Source: Helicobacter_D sp964464895
GTDB taxonomy: Bacteria; Campylobacterota; Campylobacteria; Campylobacterales; Helicobacteraceae
Assembly: GCA_964464895.1 (NCBI GenBank)
Contig: CAYXGY010000008.1
Location: forward strand, 1-64,000
Direction of reading: 5' to 3'
DNA: 64,000 nucleotides
The notes beneath the pieces were generated by a model. That model had not been told where the DNA came from. It made no database searches and worked only from the letters and a program-made list of their open reading frames with translations. The translations under genes were made by a program, and so were the position numbers. Each line of letters begins with the position of its first letter. The first letter of the stretch is position 1. Of this stretch, positions 17,747 through 27,047 are shown in pieces.

Positions 17747-19426
17747 TTATGCTTCATAGCCCAAGAGCTTTGCGATTCCTTTTTTTTGGGTTCTAATCTG
17801 CTCGCCTCGCGCGCAAAGCTCATAGAAACACTCATTATAATTTTCTAAAGCATAAGAATCCAAAAATTCGCTAGGCAATGGCATTTCTTTGATTTCCTTT
17901 TCCCCGATTCGCTCATTATTGTTTTGATAAATTTGACTGAGTGCCAAATAACCACAAGAGGAGAGAAAATAAAAATACAATGCCTTAGCGACCATAGAGC
18001 TTTTGGCCCTAAGCACCAAAATCCCTGCATTAGGCAACACAATCTTTTGGGCTGCGCACTTGCCTATAATCGCAACCTTTGGAGTTACTCCGCGCATAGA
18101 CAACAAAACATCATAAGGCTGCACTCTAAGCTCATACAAGCGCGCTAGATTCGGTTTCAACACATAATCATTAAAGACATTGCTCATTCCATAGGCTTCA
18201 AAATCCTTAATCCCCAAATCATAACAGCCAATTAAATCCTTATCTTGCTTTGCCTCTACCCTCATTCCACGATAGCATTTTTCCAAAAGCTGACCCAAAA
18301 GCACTTTTGTGTTTTGGGATTCTGTATTTTGAGACTGCATATAATGCGATGGTTTGAGATTCTCAAAATCCAAATCTTGATAATCCAAAAGGCAAGAATT
18401 GCTAGTGTTTTGCTTGGAGGCAAACAAATCTAACATTTCCTCTAAATTAATCAGTTTATTATACTTGCCCTCTTTCAAATAAAATTCTTGCGCATTGACA
18501 AAAAGCACCCGCCTATTATGAGGAGAAAGCACGAGGATACAAAACTCTCCCATTTGATGAGGAAAAATGTTTGTTGGTAACTCAAGGATAGCTTCAATTA
18601 GTTTTGATTGCACGAGATGATGACGTAATTGTTCCCCTATGGGCTTATTTAACAAAACAGAACGAATGATAAAGATTGCCTTTTTCTCAAAACACTGAAG
18701 CGCGAAATCCAAAAATGGAATCTCTGGAGCTGTTTTAGTATAAGGAGCAAGGGGGGAATTTTTGGGAGCTTTAAGATTAAGATGAGAGAGCAAAGGGGGA
18801 TGACAAAACACTTTATCAAATCTCTGCATCATATTAGAATCCTTTTGAATACTGGATTCCTTGAAAATATCAGCAACCTCTAAATGACAATCCTTAAAGC
18901 CCAAAAGCATTGCAAGCATTTTTGCGATTCCAATGAGTTTAGGATGAACATCTACGCCAAAAAATTGGCAATCTTGATAGTGCGCACTTAAGCTTAGTAG
19001 CCAAGAACCAACTCCACAACAAGGGTTATAGATACTCTCATTTTTTTGCAAATTAAGCAATCCACACACAAGTGCGTTAATTTCCGCAGGCGTTGCATAA
19101 TCATAAAGCTTTAAAATCGTCTTTTGCAAGGTAATCGTTTGGATAAAACCCTCTAACTCTTGCGCACTAATTTTAAGATTCTGGGCTACTTTAAGGACTT
19201 TTTTGTAATTCATCTTTGGATTGATTTCTACTTTGGGCATTAGAATGTGTTTTTGCAAATAAGCATAAAAATCCTGTGGAATCTCACGCTTTTTGCTATC
19301 CAATATCTCTACACTTAAGGCTTGATTCTGTCCTACCAATAGAAATTCCAATGTCAAACATAACACATCAAGATTATCTTCGTGGTATTTTTGAATATAT
19401 TGAAAAATTTGCAATAACTCTTTCAT
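17747..19426 (-). CDS. Orphan HsdM/HsdS-like N6-adenine methylase homologue, degenerate
   Basis: A 559-residue protein with an N-6 DNA methylase (HsdM-like) core and a C-terminal region resembling a type I specificity (HsdS) half-domain. The SAM-binding motif reads NPCCGVGSWLLSL. The expected catalytic NPPF/Y motif reads CHPPLLS, with His replacing the essential Asn, so methylation activity is doubtful. No restriction subunit is next to it. The ATG at 19426 follows GAGGG; a longer start at 19468 lacks a ribosome binding site. It faces polA tail to tail. It may be a relic of a restriction-modification locus or a repurposed DNA-binding protein. Confidence 0.7.
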   Translation of the reverse strand: MKELLQIFQYIQKYHEDNLDVLCLTLEFLLVGQNQALSVEILDSKKREIPQDFYAYLQKHILMPKVEINPKMNYKKVLKVAQNLKISAQELEGFIQTITLQKTILKLYDYATPAEINALVCGLLNLQKNESIYNPCCGVGSWLLSLSAHYQDCQFFGVDVHPKLIGIAKMLAMLLGFKDCHLEVADIFKESSIQKDSNMMQRFDKVFCHPPLLSHLNLKAPKNSPLAPYTKTAPEIPFLDFALQCFEKKAIFIIRSVLLNKPIGEQLRHHLVQSKLIEAILELPTNIFPHQMGEFCILVLSPHNRRVLFVNAQEFYLKEGKYNKLINLEEMLDLFASKQNTSNSCLLDYQDLDFENLKPSHYMQSQNTESQNTKVLLGQLLEKCYRGMRVEAKQDKDLIGCYDLGIKDFEAYGMSNVFNDYVLKPNLARLYELRVQPYDVLLSMRGVTPKVAIIGKCAAQKIVLPNAGILVLRAKSSMVAKALYFYFLSSCGYLALSQIYQNNNERIGEKEIKEMPLPSEFLDSYALENYNECFYELCARGEQIRTQKKGIAKLLGYEA

Positions 19427-19558
19427 CGTCCCTCTTAATTCCACATTCAACTTGCACTCAATAAACATAATTTTAACATTAAATCCCTAGATTTAAGTAA
19501 CTCTACATTTGCAAAATTAAAATTTGATTGATTAACAAAATTTTAGGCTTGCTTGGTG

Positions 19559-19564
19559 TAGAAT
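19559..19564 (+). promoter_or_regulatory. -10 box for dnaX operon
   Basis: TAGAAT with an upstream TG lies about 25 bases before the dnaX ATG and could drive dnaX-tsaE-lptB-rpoN. Confidence 0.35.
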
Positions 19565-19589
19565 TTGAATTTTTAAATTAGGAAAATCA

Positions 19590-21263
19590 ATGGAACAACA
19601 AGCGTTAGCACTGAAATATCGCCCAATGGACTTTGACGAACTGATTGGACAAGAGGCAGTCAGTCGCACTCTCTCTTTGGCATTAAGCAGCAAACGACTT
19701 TCCCACGCTTATTTGTTTTCAGGTTTGCGCGGAAGTGGCAAAACTTCTAGTGCTAGAATCTTTGCAAGGGCTTTGCAATGCGAGAATGGTCCTTGTGCAA
19801 AACCTTGTGGGGTCTGCGCCAATTGCATTGCAGCCAATCCTCACAAAATGCGACACATTGACATTATAGAGTTAGATGGTGCTTCAAGTCGCAAGATTGA
19901 TGATATTCGTGATTTGATTGAGCAGACAAAATACCACCCGAATATGGGACGCTTCAAAATCTTTATCATAGATGAAGTGCATATGCTCACGAAAGAAGCT
20001 TTCAACGCACTCTTAAAAACACTTGAAGAGCCGCCGGAATATGTTAAATTTATTTTAGCCACGACAGACCCATTAAAGCTACCCGCTACTATTTTAAGCC
20101 GAACGCAACACTTCCGCTTTAAACGCATTTCGGACAAAAGCATTTTAGAGCATTTAAAGAATATTCTACAAAAAGAGCAAATCACCTATCAAGAGGAGGC
20201 TTTAAATATGCTCATTCGTAGCGGTTCTGGCTCTCTGCGCGATACCTTAACCCTCCTAGACCAAGTAATTATTTATTCTAATTACAATATTACAGCGGAA
20301 TCGTGCGCAAATATGCTAGGGCTGATTAATCCTCAAAGTCTCAACGCACTTTTTGAATGTATTTTTAAACAAGATAGGGAACTTTTATTGCGTGAGATTG
20401 AGGCATTTTTTGAATACGAGGGGGAAATGCTTTTAGATGAAATGAGCATTTTCTTAAAAGAAAAGCTTTTGAGGGGCGAGGATTCTCGCTATAATGCCCT
20501 GCTTGTGGATAGATTTTTTAGGATTCTTGTGCAGGCGAAAGAATTATTATTCTTAGGCTCTGAAGACGAATTTGTTTTGACGCTTAGTATCTTTAAAATG
20601 CTAGAGGCTTTAAAGGTTGAACAAATAGACACAGCAATTGAAAATTTAGAAAAAGGCTTGTTTGAAAATCTGCCCAAGATTCAAAGCCCCACAGAATCCC
20701 CTAAACTACAAGCTTCCATTGCAGATTCTACGATTCCGCAAACTGCATCTATACCCTTAAATCAACCCCAAGAAACTTTACCAACACAAGCTCAAATCAC
20801 CCCACCAAACGAGTCAAAAGAGGAACAAAACCTTGCAATGTTTGCCCTGCTGAATCAAAAAATTTACGAACGCAATTATGAATTGGGGGAAATTTTCTCC
20901 AAAGACATTCGTTTCATCTCTTTTACCAACCATACGCTCACTTGGGAAAGCCTTGCAAGCGGAGCAAATCGTGAAAGGCTTAAAAATAGTTATTCTATTA
21001 TTAAAAATCTTGCTTTGGAAGTTTTTGGTGTCCAAACACAAATTAAATCTATCAGCAATCCAAACCAAACCTTTTCCACTCCGCAGCAATCTACCCCCAA
21101 CCTAGAAGGACCTGCGAAAGAACCCGCAATTGCAGAACCTCAAGACAGCATACAAGCAGAAGTTGATGCAGCCTTAGCATTGCCTTTATTGCAAAATGCC
21201 AAGGAATTGCTAGAGATTAAACAAATCAAAGTGCGCCCAAAATCTACACCCAACACAATTTAG
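19590..21263 (+). CDS. dnaX: DNA polymerase III subunit gamma/tau
   Basis: The clamp-loader ATPase of the replisome, 557 residues. The P-loop GLRGSGKTSSARIF is near 45-58. A zinc-binding set of four cysteines (CENGPCAKPCGVCANC) follows at about 67-82. The Walker B box is IIDEVHM, and sensor 1 is LATTDP. The C-terminal part (about 360 on) is Pro/Gln-rich and poorly conserved, as usual for tau. It starts a tight operon with tsaE, lptB and rpoN. Confidence 0.95.
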   Translation: MEQQALALKYRPMDFDELIGQEAVSRTLSLALSSKRLSHAYLFSGLRGSGKTSSARIFARALQCENGPCAKPCGVCANCIAANPHKMRHIDIIELDGASSRKIDDIRDLIEQTKYHPNMGRFKIFIIDEVHMLTKEAFNALLKTLEEPPEYVKFILATTDPLKLPATILSRTQHFRFKRISDKSILEHLKNILQKEQITYQEEALNMLIRSGSGSLRDTLTLLDQVIIYSNYNITAESCANMLGLINPQSLNALFECIFKQDRELLLREIEAFFEYEGEMLLDEMSIFLKEKLLRGEDSRYNALLVDRFFRILVQAKELLFLGSEDEFVLTLSIFKMLEALKVEQIDTAIENLEKGLFENLPKIQSPTESPKLQASIADSTIPQTASIPLNQPQETLPTQAQITPPNESKEEQNLAMFALLNQKIYERNYELGEIFSKDIRFISFTNHTLTWESLASGANRERLKNSYSIIKNLALEVFGVQTQIKSISNPNQTFSTPQQSTPNLEGPAKEPAIAEPQDSIQAEVDAALALPLLQNAKELLEIKQIKVRPKSTPNTI

Positions 21264-21273
21264 AAAGTTTAGT

Positions 21274-21693
21274 ATGGAATGGATTTTAAAGGAAAACGAA
21301 CTCCCAAAACTCTGCCAAGCCTTAGACATAAAAAACCATCGGGGCATTTATTTGCTAAGTGGAAATCTCGCAAGCGGTAAAACTACTCTAGTCAAAGCAT
21401 TCGTAAGCGCACTAGGGAGTGAGGCAGAGGTAACTTCTCCGACTTTTCTAACCGCGTTAAGCTACGGAAATCAAATCTATCATTATGATATTTACAACAA
21501 AGACCTAAACGAACTCTTCGCATTAGGATTCTTAGAGGAAATTGAGAAAGAAGGTTGGCATTTTATTGAATGGGGTGATGAAAATTTGGCTAAAATTCTA
21601 CAACAAATTGGCTTGCCATTTTGCCGTATTGTCATTAGCACTGAATCAGATAAGAGAAAATACAGCATTCAAGGATTATTATGCACACATTAG
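21274..21693 (+). CDS. tsaE: tRNA t6A synthesis ATPase TsaE
   Basis: A 139-residue P-loop ATPase that works with TsaB/TsaD to make N6-threonylcarbamoyladenosine in tRNA. The Walker A motif LSGNLASGKTTLVKAF is at about 29-44. The conserved SPTFLTALSY and HYDIYN segments are present. It lies 10 bases after dnaX, and its end overlaps the start of lptB by 13 bases. Confidence 0.93.
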   Translation: MEWILKENELPKLCQALDIKNHRGIYLLSGNLASGKTTLVKAFVSALGSEAEVTSPTFLTALSYGNQIYHYDIYNKDLNELFALGFLEEIEKEGWHFIEWGDENLAKILQQIGLPFCRIVISTESDKRKYSIQGLLCTH

Positions 21694-22403
21694 AAGCAAC
21701 ACATCTGACGAAATCCATTAAAAAAACTCAAATCATTCGGGAGGTTTCTTTGTGCGTGCGAAGTGGCGAAGTCGTAGGGCTTTTAGGACCAAATGGTGCG
21801 GGCAAGACAACGACATTTTATATCATCTGCGGACTTTTAGAAGCAAGTAGCGGGAAAGTCTGTTTTGATCATCAAGACATCACAAAATTAAGCCTGCATA
21901 AACGCGCACAGCTTGGAATTGGTTATTTGCCACAAGAATCAAGCGTCTTCAAAGATTTAAGCGTAGAAGAAAATCTAATGATTGCAGCAGAAATATGCCT
22001 ACAAGATGAAAACGAGAGAACCAAACGCATAGAAGAACTTTTAGAGGATTTTAGCATTGAACCGATTCGGAATCGCAAAGGAGTGAATTTAAGCGGTGGA
22101 GAAAGGAGGCGGGTAGAGATTGCACGTGCTTTAGTCAAAAAACCGAAATTCATTCTTTTAGATGAGCCCTTTGCGGGCGTTGATCCTATTGCAGTGCTAG
22201 ACATTCAAAACATTATTAAAAAACTTATTGCACTTGAGATTGGAGTTCTCATCACCGACCATAATGTGCGCGAAACTCTTGGGGTATGCCACCGAGCCTA
22301 TGTGATTAATAAGGGCACTCTGCTCGCAAGTGGAGATTCTAATGAAATTTATGAAAATGAACTCGTCCGCAAACACTATTTAGGCGAGAATTTCAAAATA
22401 TGA
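21681..22403 (+). CDS. lptB: LPS export ABC transporter ATP-binding protein
   Basis: LptB powers extraction of lipopolysaccharide from the inner membrane with LptF/LptG. The 240-residue protein has Walker A GPNGAGKTT at 36-44, the Q-loop in LPQESS, signature LSGGERRR, Walker B FILLDEPFAG and the switch histidine in ITDHNVRE. Its start lies inside tsaE and its stop overlaps the rpoN ATG by 4 bases. A gene order with rpoN directly after lptB is common in proteobacteria. Confidence 0.94.
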   Translation: MHTLEATHLTKSIKKTQIIREVSLCVRSGEVVGLLGPNGAGKTTTFYIICGLLEASSGKVCFDHQDITKLSLHKRAQLGIGYLPQESSVFKDLSVEENLMIAAEICLQDENERTKRIEELLEDFSIEPIRNRKGVNLSGGERRRVEIARALVKKPKFILLDEPFAGVDPIAVLDIQNIIKKLIALEIGVLITDHNVRETLGVCHRAYVINKGTLLASGDSNEIYENELVRKHYLGENFKI

Positions 22404-23728
22404 AACTACGTACCCAAACCCAAACCGCACTCAAGGCAAAGCTCTCTTCTACACTTAAGAGTTGGCTTCCGATTCTCCAAAGCGGAATGAGTGATTTAGA
22501 AGAAACTCTGGGAGAATTTAGTAAAGAAAATCCCTATTTTAATATCAAATCAAACATTGCGCAAGACTTCAGCTCTCAAAGCTCTATCCAAAAAAAGCGT
22601 CAAAAGGAAATCTCAAGAGGAGCAAAAGGTTCTAGTTTAGAGGGAGACGCAATAGAACAATTTTGCGTCCAAGAGGAATCCTTAGAAGTGGTGCTCAATG
22701 GACAGATTGTGCCACCATTATTTCCAACTACAAGCTCCCAAGAAATCGCCAAACAAATTATTGAAAATCTCAACGAAGAGGGCTATTTCGAGGGGGATTG
22801 TGAGCAAATCGCACAATCTTGTAGCAAATCTCTCAACCAACCCATTAATGCGATAGAAGTTGAAAAAGTGCGCAAACGTTTTGCCTATCTTGACCCGCCC
22901 GGAATCGCGGCTTTAGATTTGATAGAATCTTTCTACTTCCAACTAGATAATTTAGATGTTTCTAGTGAAGTCTATACTTTGTGCCAAGAAATTTTGCAGG
23001 ACTTAGCAAACCACGCAAAGCACAAAAGTGCTCCACTCTACGAAAAGGCAATGAAAGTGATTCAAAGCTTCAAAAATCCGCCTGCACTTGACTTTTTTCA
23101 AAAAGAAGCCGCCATTATTCCTGATATTTTGGTAATTGAGGAAAAAAACAATATCCAAGTTCAAATCAATGAAAAATATTACCCGATCATTGAAATCCAA
23201 ACACAAAACAAAGAAGATAAGCTCAAATCCAAAGAGGAATTTATCAAAACCAAAATCAAAGAGGCACGCGACCTCGTAGATGCACTTGAAATGCGAAAGG
23301 CTACGCTCTATAAAATTGGATTGATGATTGTAGAATACCAATATGAATTTTTTAAAGGTGGCGAAATTAAACCAATGAAACTTAAAGATTTAGCCGAAGA
23401 ATTTGGACACGCTCCTAGCACAATCTCACGCGCAATTTCTAACAAGTTTTTAGAATGCTCACGTGGAATCTTCCCACTCAAAAACTTCTTTGCAACTGCG
23501 ATTGATGAAGACACTGCTAATACAACGATTAAGGATTTTGTTTCTGATTTAATCAAAAACGAAAACAAGCAAAAACCCCTAAGTGATAATAGAATCCTAG
23601 AACTCATTGAGGAAAAATTCAATATCAAAATGGTGCGCCGCACAATTACAAAATATCGGGCTCAACTCAATATTGCAAGCTCAAGCGAGCGTAAAAAACT
23701 CTATAAAATTTCTGCGCCTTCACACTAA
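22400..23728 (+). CDS. rpoN: RNA polymerase sigma-54 factor
   Basis: Sigma-54, 442 residues, which in Helicobacter and Campylobacter drives the middle class of flagellar genes (hook and minor flagellins) with FlgR. The N-terminal activator-interacting region is Gln- and Leu-rich (RTQTQTALKAKL). The core-binding domain follows. The HTH reads APSTISRAISNK, and the RpoN box MVRRTITKYRAQL lies near the C-terminus, close to the canonical ARRTVAKYRE. It is translationally coupled to lptB (ATGA overlap). Confidence 0.95.
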   Translation: MKLRTQTQTALKAKLSSTLKSWLPILQSGMSDLEETLGEFSKENPYFNIKSNIAQDFSSQSSIQKKRQKEISRGAKGSSLEGDAIEQFCVQEESLEVVLNGQIVPPLFPTTSSQEIAKQIIENLNEEGYFEGDCEQIAQSCSKSLNQPINAIEVEKVRKRFAYLDPPGIAALDLIESFYFQLDNLDVSSEVYTLCQEILQDLANHAKHKSAPLYEKAMKVIQSFKNPPALDFFQKEAAIIPDILVIEEKNNIQVQINEKYYPIIEIQTQNKEDKLKSKEEFIKTKIKEARDLVDALEMRKATLYKIGLMIVEYQYEFFKGGEIKPMKLKDLAEEFGHAPSTISRAISNKFLECSRGIFPLKNFFATAIDEDTANTTIKDFVSDLIKNENKQKPLSDNRILELIEEKFNIKMVRRTITKYRAQLNIASSSERKKLYKISAPSH

Positions 23729-23801
23729 CTTTATTTTCATTTCACATTGACTTCACGCTAATAAACTATACTTTCATCATCTTAAAACTAAAGGAACAAA
23801 A

Positions 23802-24230
23802 ATGAAAACAAAAACTCTTGTATCTCTTACGCTCATTGGAGCTCTTATCTCTGGTGCATTTGCTGCGGATTATTCTAAAGCAAGCAATGAGGAACTCTTA
23901 AAACTCTCTGCGGGTAAAATTGCGCCCAAAGATTATCCTGATTATAGAATGGAGATTCACAAACGCACACAAGAAATGAAAGTCAAAGACGCAAAAGTAT
24001 TTCGTGATAAATTAAGAGAATCGCGCCAAAGCATGTATGACAAGATGACACATAAAGAATATTTGGAGTATAAAGACGCCATTCACTTAGAAACGCAAAA
24101 ACGTTTGGATTCTATGAGTGAAAGAGAGGCGAGAGAAAGCGGATTGCTAGGATATGGACAATATAAAGGTAACAGATATGGCGGACACAGGGGTTATCAC
24201 GATTGCCATAAGAGATACCACCATTTTTAG
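23802..24230 (+). CDS. Secreted DUF1104-type protein with His-rich tail
   Basis: A 142-residue protein with a clear signal peptide (MKTKTLVSLTLIGALISGAFA, cleaved before ADYSK). The body is highly charged and helical, with an EYLEYKDAIH-like segment, and resembles the DUF1104 family found in Helicobacter and Campylobacter periplasms. The last 28 residues are Gly/His/Tyr-rich with a single Cys and could bind a transition metal; that is inference. An AAAGGAAC site precedes the ATG. It lies 73 bases after rpoN, probably with its own promoter. Confidence 0.7.
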   Translation: MKTKTLVSLTLIGALISGAFAADYSKASNEELLKLSAGKIAPKDYPDYRMEIHKRTQEMKVKDAKVFRDKLRESRQSMYDKMTHKEYLEYKDAIHLETQKRLDSMSEREARESGLLGYGQYKGNRYGGHRGYHDCHKRYHHF

Positions 24231-24281
24231 TAATCTATTGCATTCTCTCACGATTCTGCTTGTGGAATCGTGGCAACTCGC

Positions 24282-24316
24282 GTCATTGTAAGCCGATTTA
24301 TCTGTGTGGCAATCCA
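24282..24316. repeat. Dispersed intergenic repeat, copy 3
   Basis: It matches the family in full: GTCATTGTAAGC, then GATTTATCTG, then TGTGGCAATCCA. It sits between convergent genes. Confidence 0.6.
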
Positions 24317-24340
24317 TAAAGCTAGGACTCCACTCCAATC

Positions 24341-25210
24341 TTAATGATGCCAATTTTTTACTTTGGTGCGGTATTGACCACGAATCGCAAGGGCAAAAGG
24401 CACGAATTGATGACGAAATTTTAATGCCATATTTTGCATTTTTTTGAGATTCCTTCTATCTATGGCATAGAGCATTTGGTATTCCTCTGGAGAATAGAAC
24501 CAAGCACCTATGCGTTTTAGAAGCTTAAAGTCTAGCCGATTGATTGTGCTTAAACGCGATAACTCCATAAAGATTCCATCAGAAATATCCATACCCGCCC
24601 TTGCAATCTTGTTTAATGCAAAAAGCATTTGAGGGTATAGAAGTGGTTTGACAAAGCGAGAATATTTAGGAATTTTTTTGTTAGAACAGAATCTCAAGCC
24701 ATTCCTTAAGTGTTTCAAATTCTGTCCAAAACCCTGCATTTTGGAATGATTCAAAACACCTTTGGGTGTAATATAGCCTAGTATATCCCCCTTTTTGATT
24801 CCGCTTCTCAACAGAGTTTTGCGCCCTCTTTCGCCTAAAATCGTCAAAGAAAAGTGCAATTTTTCCCCCACAAGCGTATCGCCACCAATAATTTTTAGAT
24901 TGTGCCTTTTTGCATTTGCCCCTATGATTTCAGCCAATTTAGAAACTTCTTTAAAACAAGAGGGAATACAAAGGCTTAAGAGCAAAAAGCGAGGAATCGC
25001 ATTCATCGCATAAATATCCGATAGATTCACTAAGAAGCACTTTTCAACTAACGATTCTAAATCTGCCCAAGCAGTCTTGAAATGAATATCTTCAAAAAAC
25101 GCGTCGTTGGCAATGATATATGCACCTATTTGGACACCATCATCTCCAATTCCAAAAGTCGCCCCACTCTGCTTTAACGCATTAATGAAAGCCTTTTCTC
25201 TATCGCGCAT
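24341..25210 (-). CDS. thiL: Thiamine-monophosphate kinase
   Basis: ThiL phosphorylates thiamine phosphate to the active cofactor thiamine diphosphate. The 289-residue protein shows the metal/ATP-binding IGDDGVQIG segment near 21-29, a VNLSDIYAMNA motif near 81-91 and the IIGGDTLVG motif near 125-133. A late MDISDG segment is also typical. It follows nadC with only 3 bases between, ending the nad-psd operon. Confidence 0.85.
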   Translation of the reverse strand: MRDREKAFINALKQSGATFGIGDDGVQIGAYIIANDAFFEDIHFKTAWADLESLVEKCFLVNLSDIYAMNAIPRFLLLSLCIPSCFKEVSKLAEIIGANAKRHNLKIIGGDTLVGEKLHFSLTILGERGRKTLLRSGIKKGDILGYITPKGVLNHSKMQGFGQNLKHLRNGLRFCSNKKIPKYSRFVKPLLYPQMLFALNKIARAGMDISDGIFMELSRLSTINRLDFKLLKRIGAWFYSPEEYQMLYAIDRRNLKKMQNMALKFRHQFVPFALAIRGQYRTKVKNWHH

Positions 25211-25213
25211 TCT

Positions 25214-26041
25214 TTAATCTATTTTCATACTCAAATCCACCCAAACTGCTTGGTGTGTAATTGCGCCCACAGACACTGCATTTACACCACTTTGAGCATA
25301 TTTTACAATATTGTTTAGGGTGATATTGCCACTTGCTTCAAGTAAGACATTGGGTGCGATTTCATTGCGCATTTTCACGACTTCTTGAATCATCTCAATT
25401 TCCATATTATCACACATTACAATATCCACCTGCGCTTCTAGGGCTTCTTTAGCTTGCAAGATATTCTCACATTCTACTTCAATTTTTGCAGAAATAGGGG
25501 TTTTATTGCGTATATCTTCAATAAATTTCTTCAAAGAGAGGATTCTTGCCAAATGAGTATCTTTCAACATTAAGCAATCGTCTAAACCTAAGCGGTGATT
25601 GACTGCACCACCGTTACGTGTAGAATACTTCTCAAAATCTCTAAGCAAAGGACGCGTTTTTCTAGTATCTAGCAAAATACAATTTGTGCCCTCTAGCTTT
25701 TGGACATATTTATGCGTTAGGGTTGCGATTCCACTAGAATGCTCCAATAGATTCAAAATTGTGCGCTCTGCACTCAACAGATTTCCCATATCACCCTCAA
25801 AAGAGACGATTCTTTCACCTTGCCTAAACAACATACCATCTTCAAAGATGAAATTACATTTTATATTTAACAATTCACAAAGTCGCTCAATATACATTCG
25901 TCCTGACAACACGCCCCCTTCTCTTGCCAACACATAAGCTTCAATTTTTGTGTCATTTGGTATTCGCGCGTATAAATCTCCGCGTCCAATGTCTTCTTTT
26001 AGGACTTCTTTTAGGAAATCATCTAACAATATTTTGTGCAT
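25214..26041 (-). CDS. nadC: Nicotinate-nucleotide pyrophosphorylase (carboxylating)
   Basis: NadC converts quinolinate and PRPP to nicotinate mononucleotide in de novo NAD synthesis. The 275-residue form starts at the ATG at 26041, chosen for its AAGGAG site 5 bases upstream and agreement with family N-termini. A longer reading into nadA is not supported. Key segments are LDTRKTRPLLRDFEK, NHRLGLDDCLMLKD and the C-terminal ASGNITLNN. It lies 13 bases after nadA, with thiL following. Confidence 0.94.
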   Translation of the reverse strand: MHKILLDDFLKEVLKEDIGRGDLYARIPNDTKIEAYVLAREGGVLSGRMYIERLCELLNIKCNFIFEDGMLFRQGERIVSFEGDMGNLLSAERTILNLLEHSSGIATLTHKYVQKLEGTNCILLDTRKTRPLLRDFEKYSTRNGGAVNHRLGLDDCLMLKDTHLARILSLKKFIEDIRNKTPISAKIEVECENILQAKEALEAQVDIVMCDNMEIEMIQEVVKMRNEIAPNVLLEASGNITLNNIVKYAQSGVNAVSVGAITHQAVWVDLSMKID

Positions 26042-26054
26042 TTTTGCTCCTTTT

Positions 26055-27047
26055 TTAAGATAATTGTAGCATTTTATCCAATGCTTTTTTTGCACAATTT
26101 GCAATCTTTGGCTCTAACAGAATCTCATTATAAGATTCACCATTTTTGACAGCCTCCAAGCATTGCAATACATCTTGCAAGGTTGTTTCATTCATTGTGG
26201 GGCATTCTGGTTTGGTAGAGCTTAGGACAAATGTATTTTGTTCCCCCTTTGGCTTTCTTAGACGATTGACAAGATTAAACTCTGTCCCTACCGCAACTTT
26301 TTGGGATTCGTCCAAACTTTGCACATATTGGATAATTTGACTTGTTGAACCAACAAAGTCCGCCCTAGCAACGACATCAGGCTGACATTCAGGATGCACA
26401 GCAATTAAAATATTTGGAAATTTTGCCCGATAAAATTCAATATCTTGCGGGGTGAAGAGCTGATGCACAGAACAAAATCCATCGTAACAAATCACTTCTG
26501 CCTCTTGAATCTTTTCCATAGAATCCACACCCAAAACCGCACTTCTTAATCTATTTTGGATTGCGAGATTCTGCCCCAAACACTTATCGGGCAAAAAAAA
26601 TATTTTTTTGCACTGTTTCAAGGCAAAATCCAAAATTTTTGCCGCATTAGAACTTGTGCAAACAACACCCTCTAACTCTGCGACTTTTGCCTTTACTTCA
26701 GCATTAGAATTAATATAAGTAATAGGAAAAACCTCCGTGATTCCATAGCTCTTTAAAAGTGCGATAGAGTTATCAAAATAACTACTATCAATCATTCTAG
26801 CCATAGAACAACACGCGAGTTTGGGCATAAACACGCGTTTAGATGGAGCTAGAATCTTGACACTCTGCCCCATAAATCCCACACCACAAAAAATAATTTT
26901 TGACTTCTCACTCGCACTTGCTTTGCGCGCTAATTCTAAGCTATCCCCTGTCAAATCTGCTATTTCTACAACTTCATCACGTTGATAAAAATGCGCTACC
27001 AAAAGAGCGTCCAATTCCTCTAATAGATTCTTAATACGTTGTTTCAT
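26055..27047 (-). CDS. nadA: Quinolinate synthase
   Basis: A 330-residue [4Fe-4S] enzyme that condenses iminoaspartate with dihydroxyacetone phosphate. The three cluster cysteines are expected in LACCSMARMI, GVVCTSSNAAK and KPECPTMNET. The conserved VHPECQPDV segment is present. It works directly with NadC encoded next. It overlaps psd by 17 bases at its start, so psd-nadA-nadC-thiL reads as one operon. Confidence 0.94.
   Translation of the reverse strand: MKQRIKNLLEELDALLVAHFYQRDEVVEIADLTGDSLELARKASASEKSKIIFCGVGFMGQSVKILAPSKRVFMPKLACCSMARMIDSSYFDNSIALLKSYGITEVFPITYINSNAEVKAKVAELEGVVCTSSNAAKILDFALKQCKKIFFLPDKCLGQNLAIQNRLRSAVLGVDSMEKIQEAEVICYDGFCSVHQLFTPQDIEFYRAKFPNILIAVHPECQPDVVARADFVGSTSQIIQYVQSLDESQKVAVGTEFNLVNRLRKPKGEQNTFVLSSTKPECPTMNETTLQDVLQCLEAVKNGESYNEILLEPKIANCAKKALDKMLQLS

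Noticed and set aside
24231..24340. Small ORFs in intergenic repeats with His/Cys/Arg-rich translations
   Set aside because: They are chance translations of the dispersed repeat and lack ribosome binding sites.
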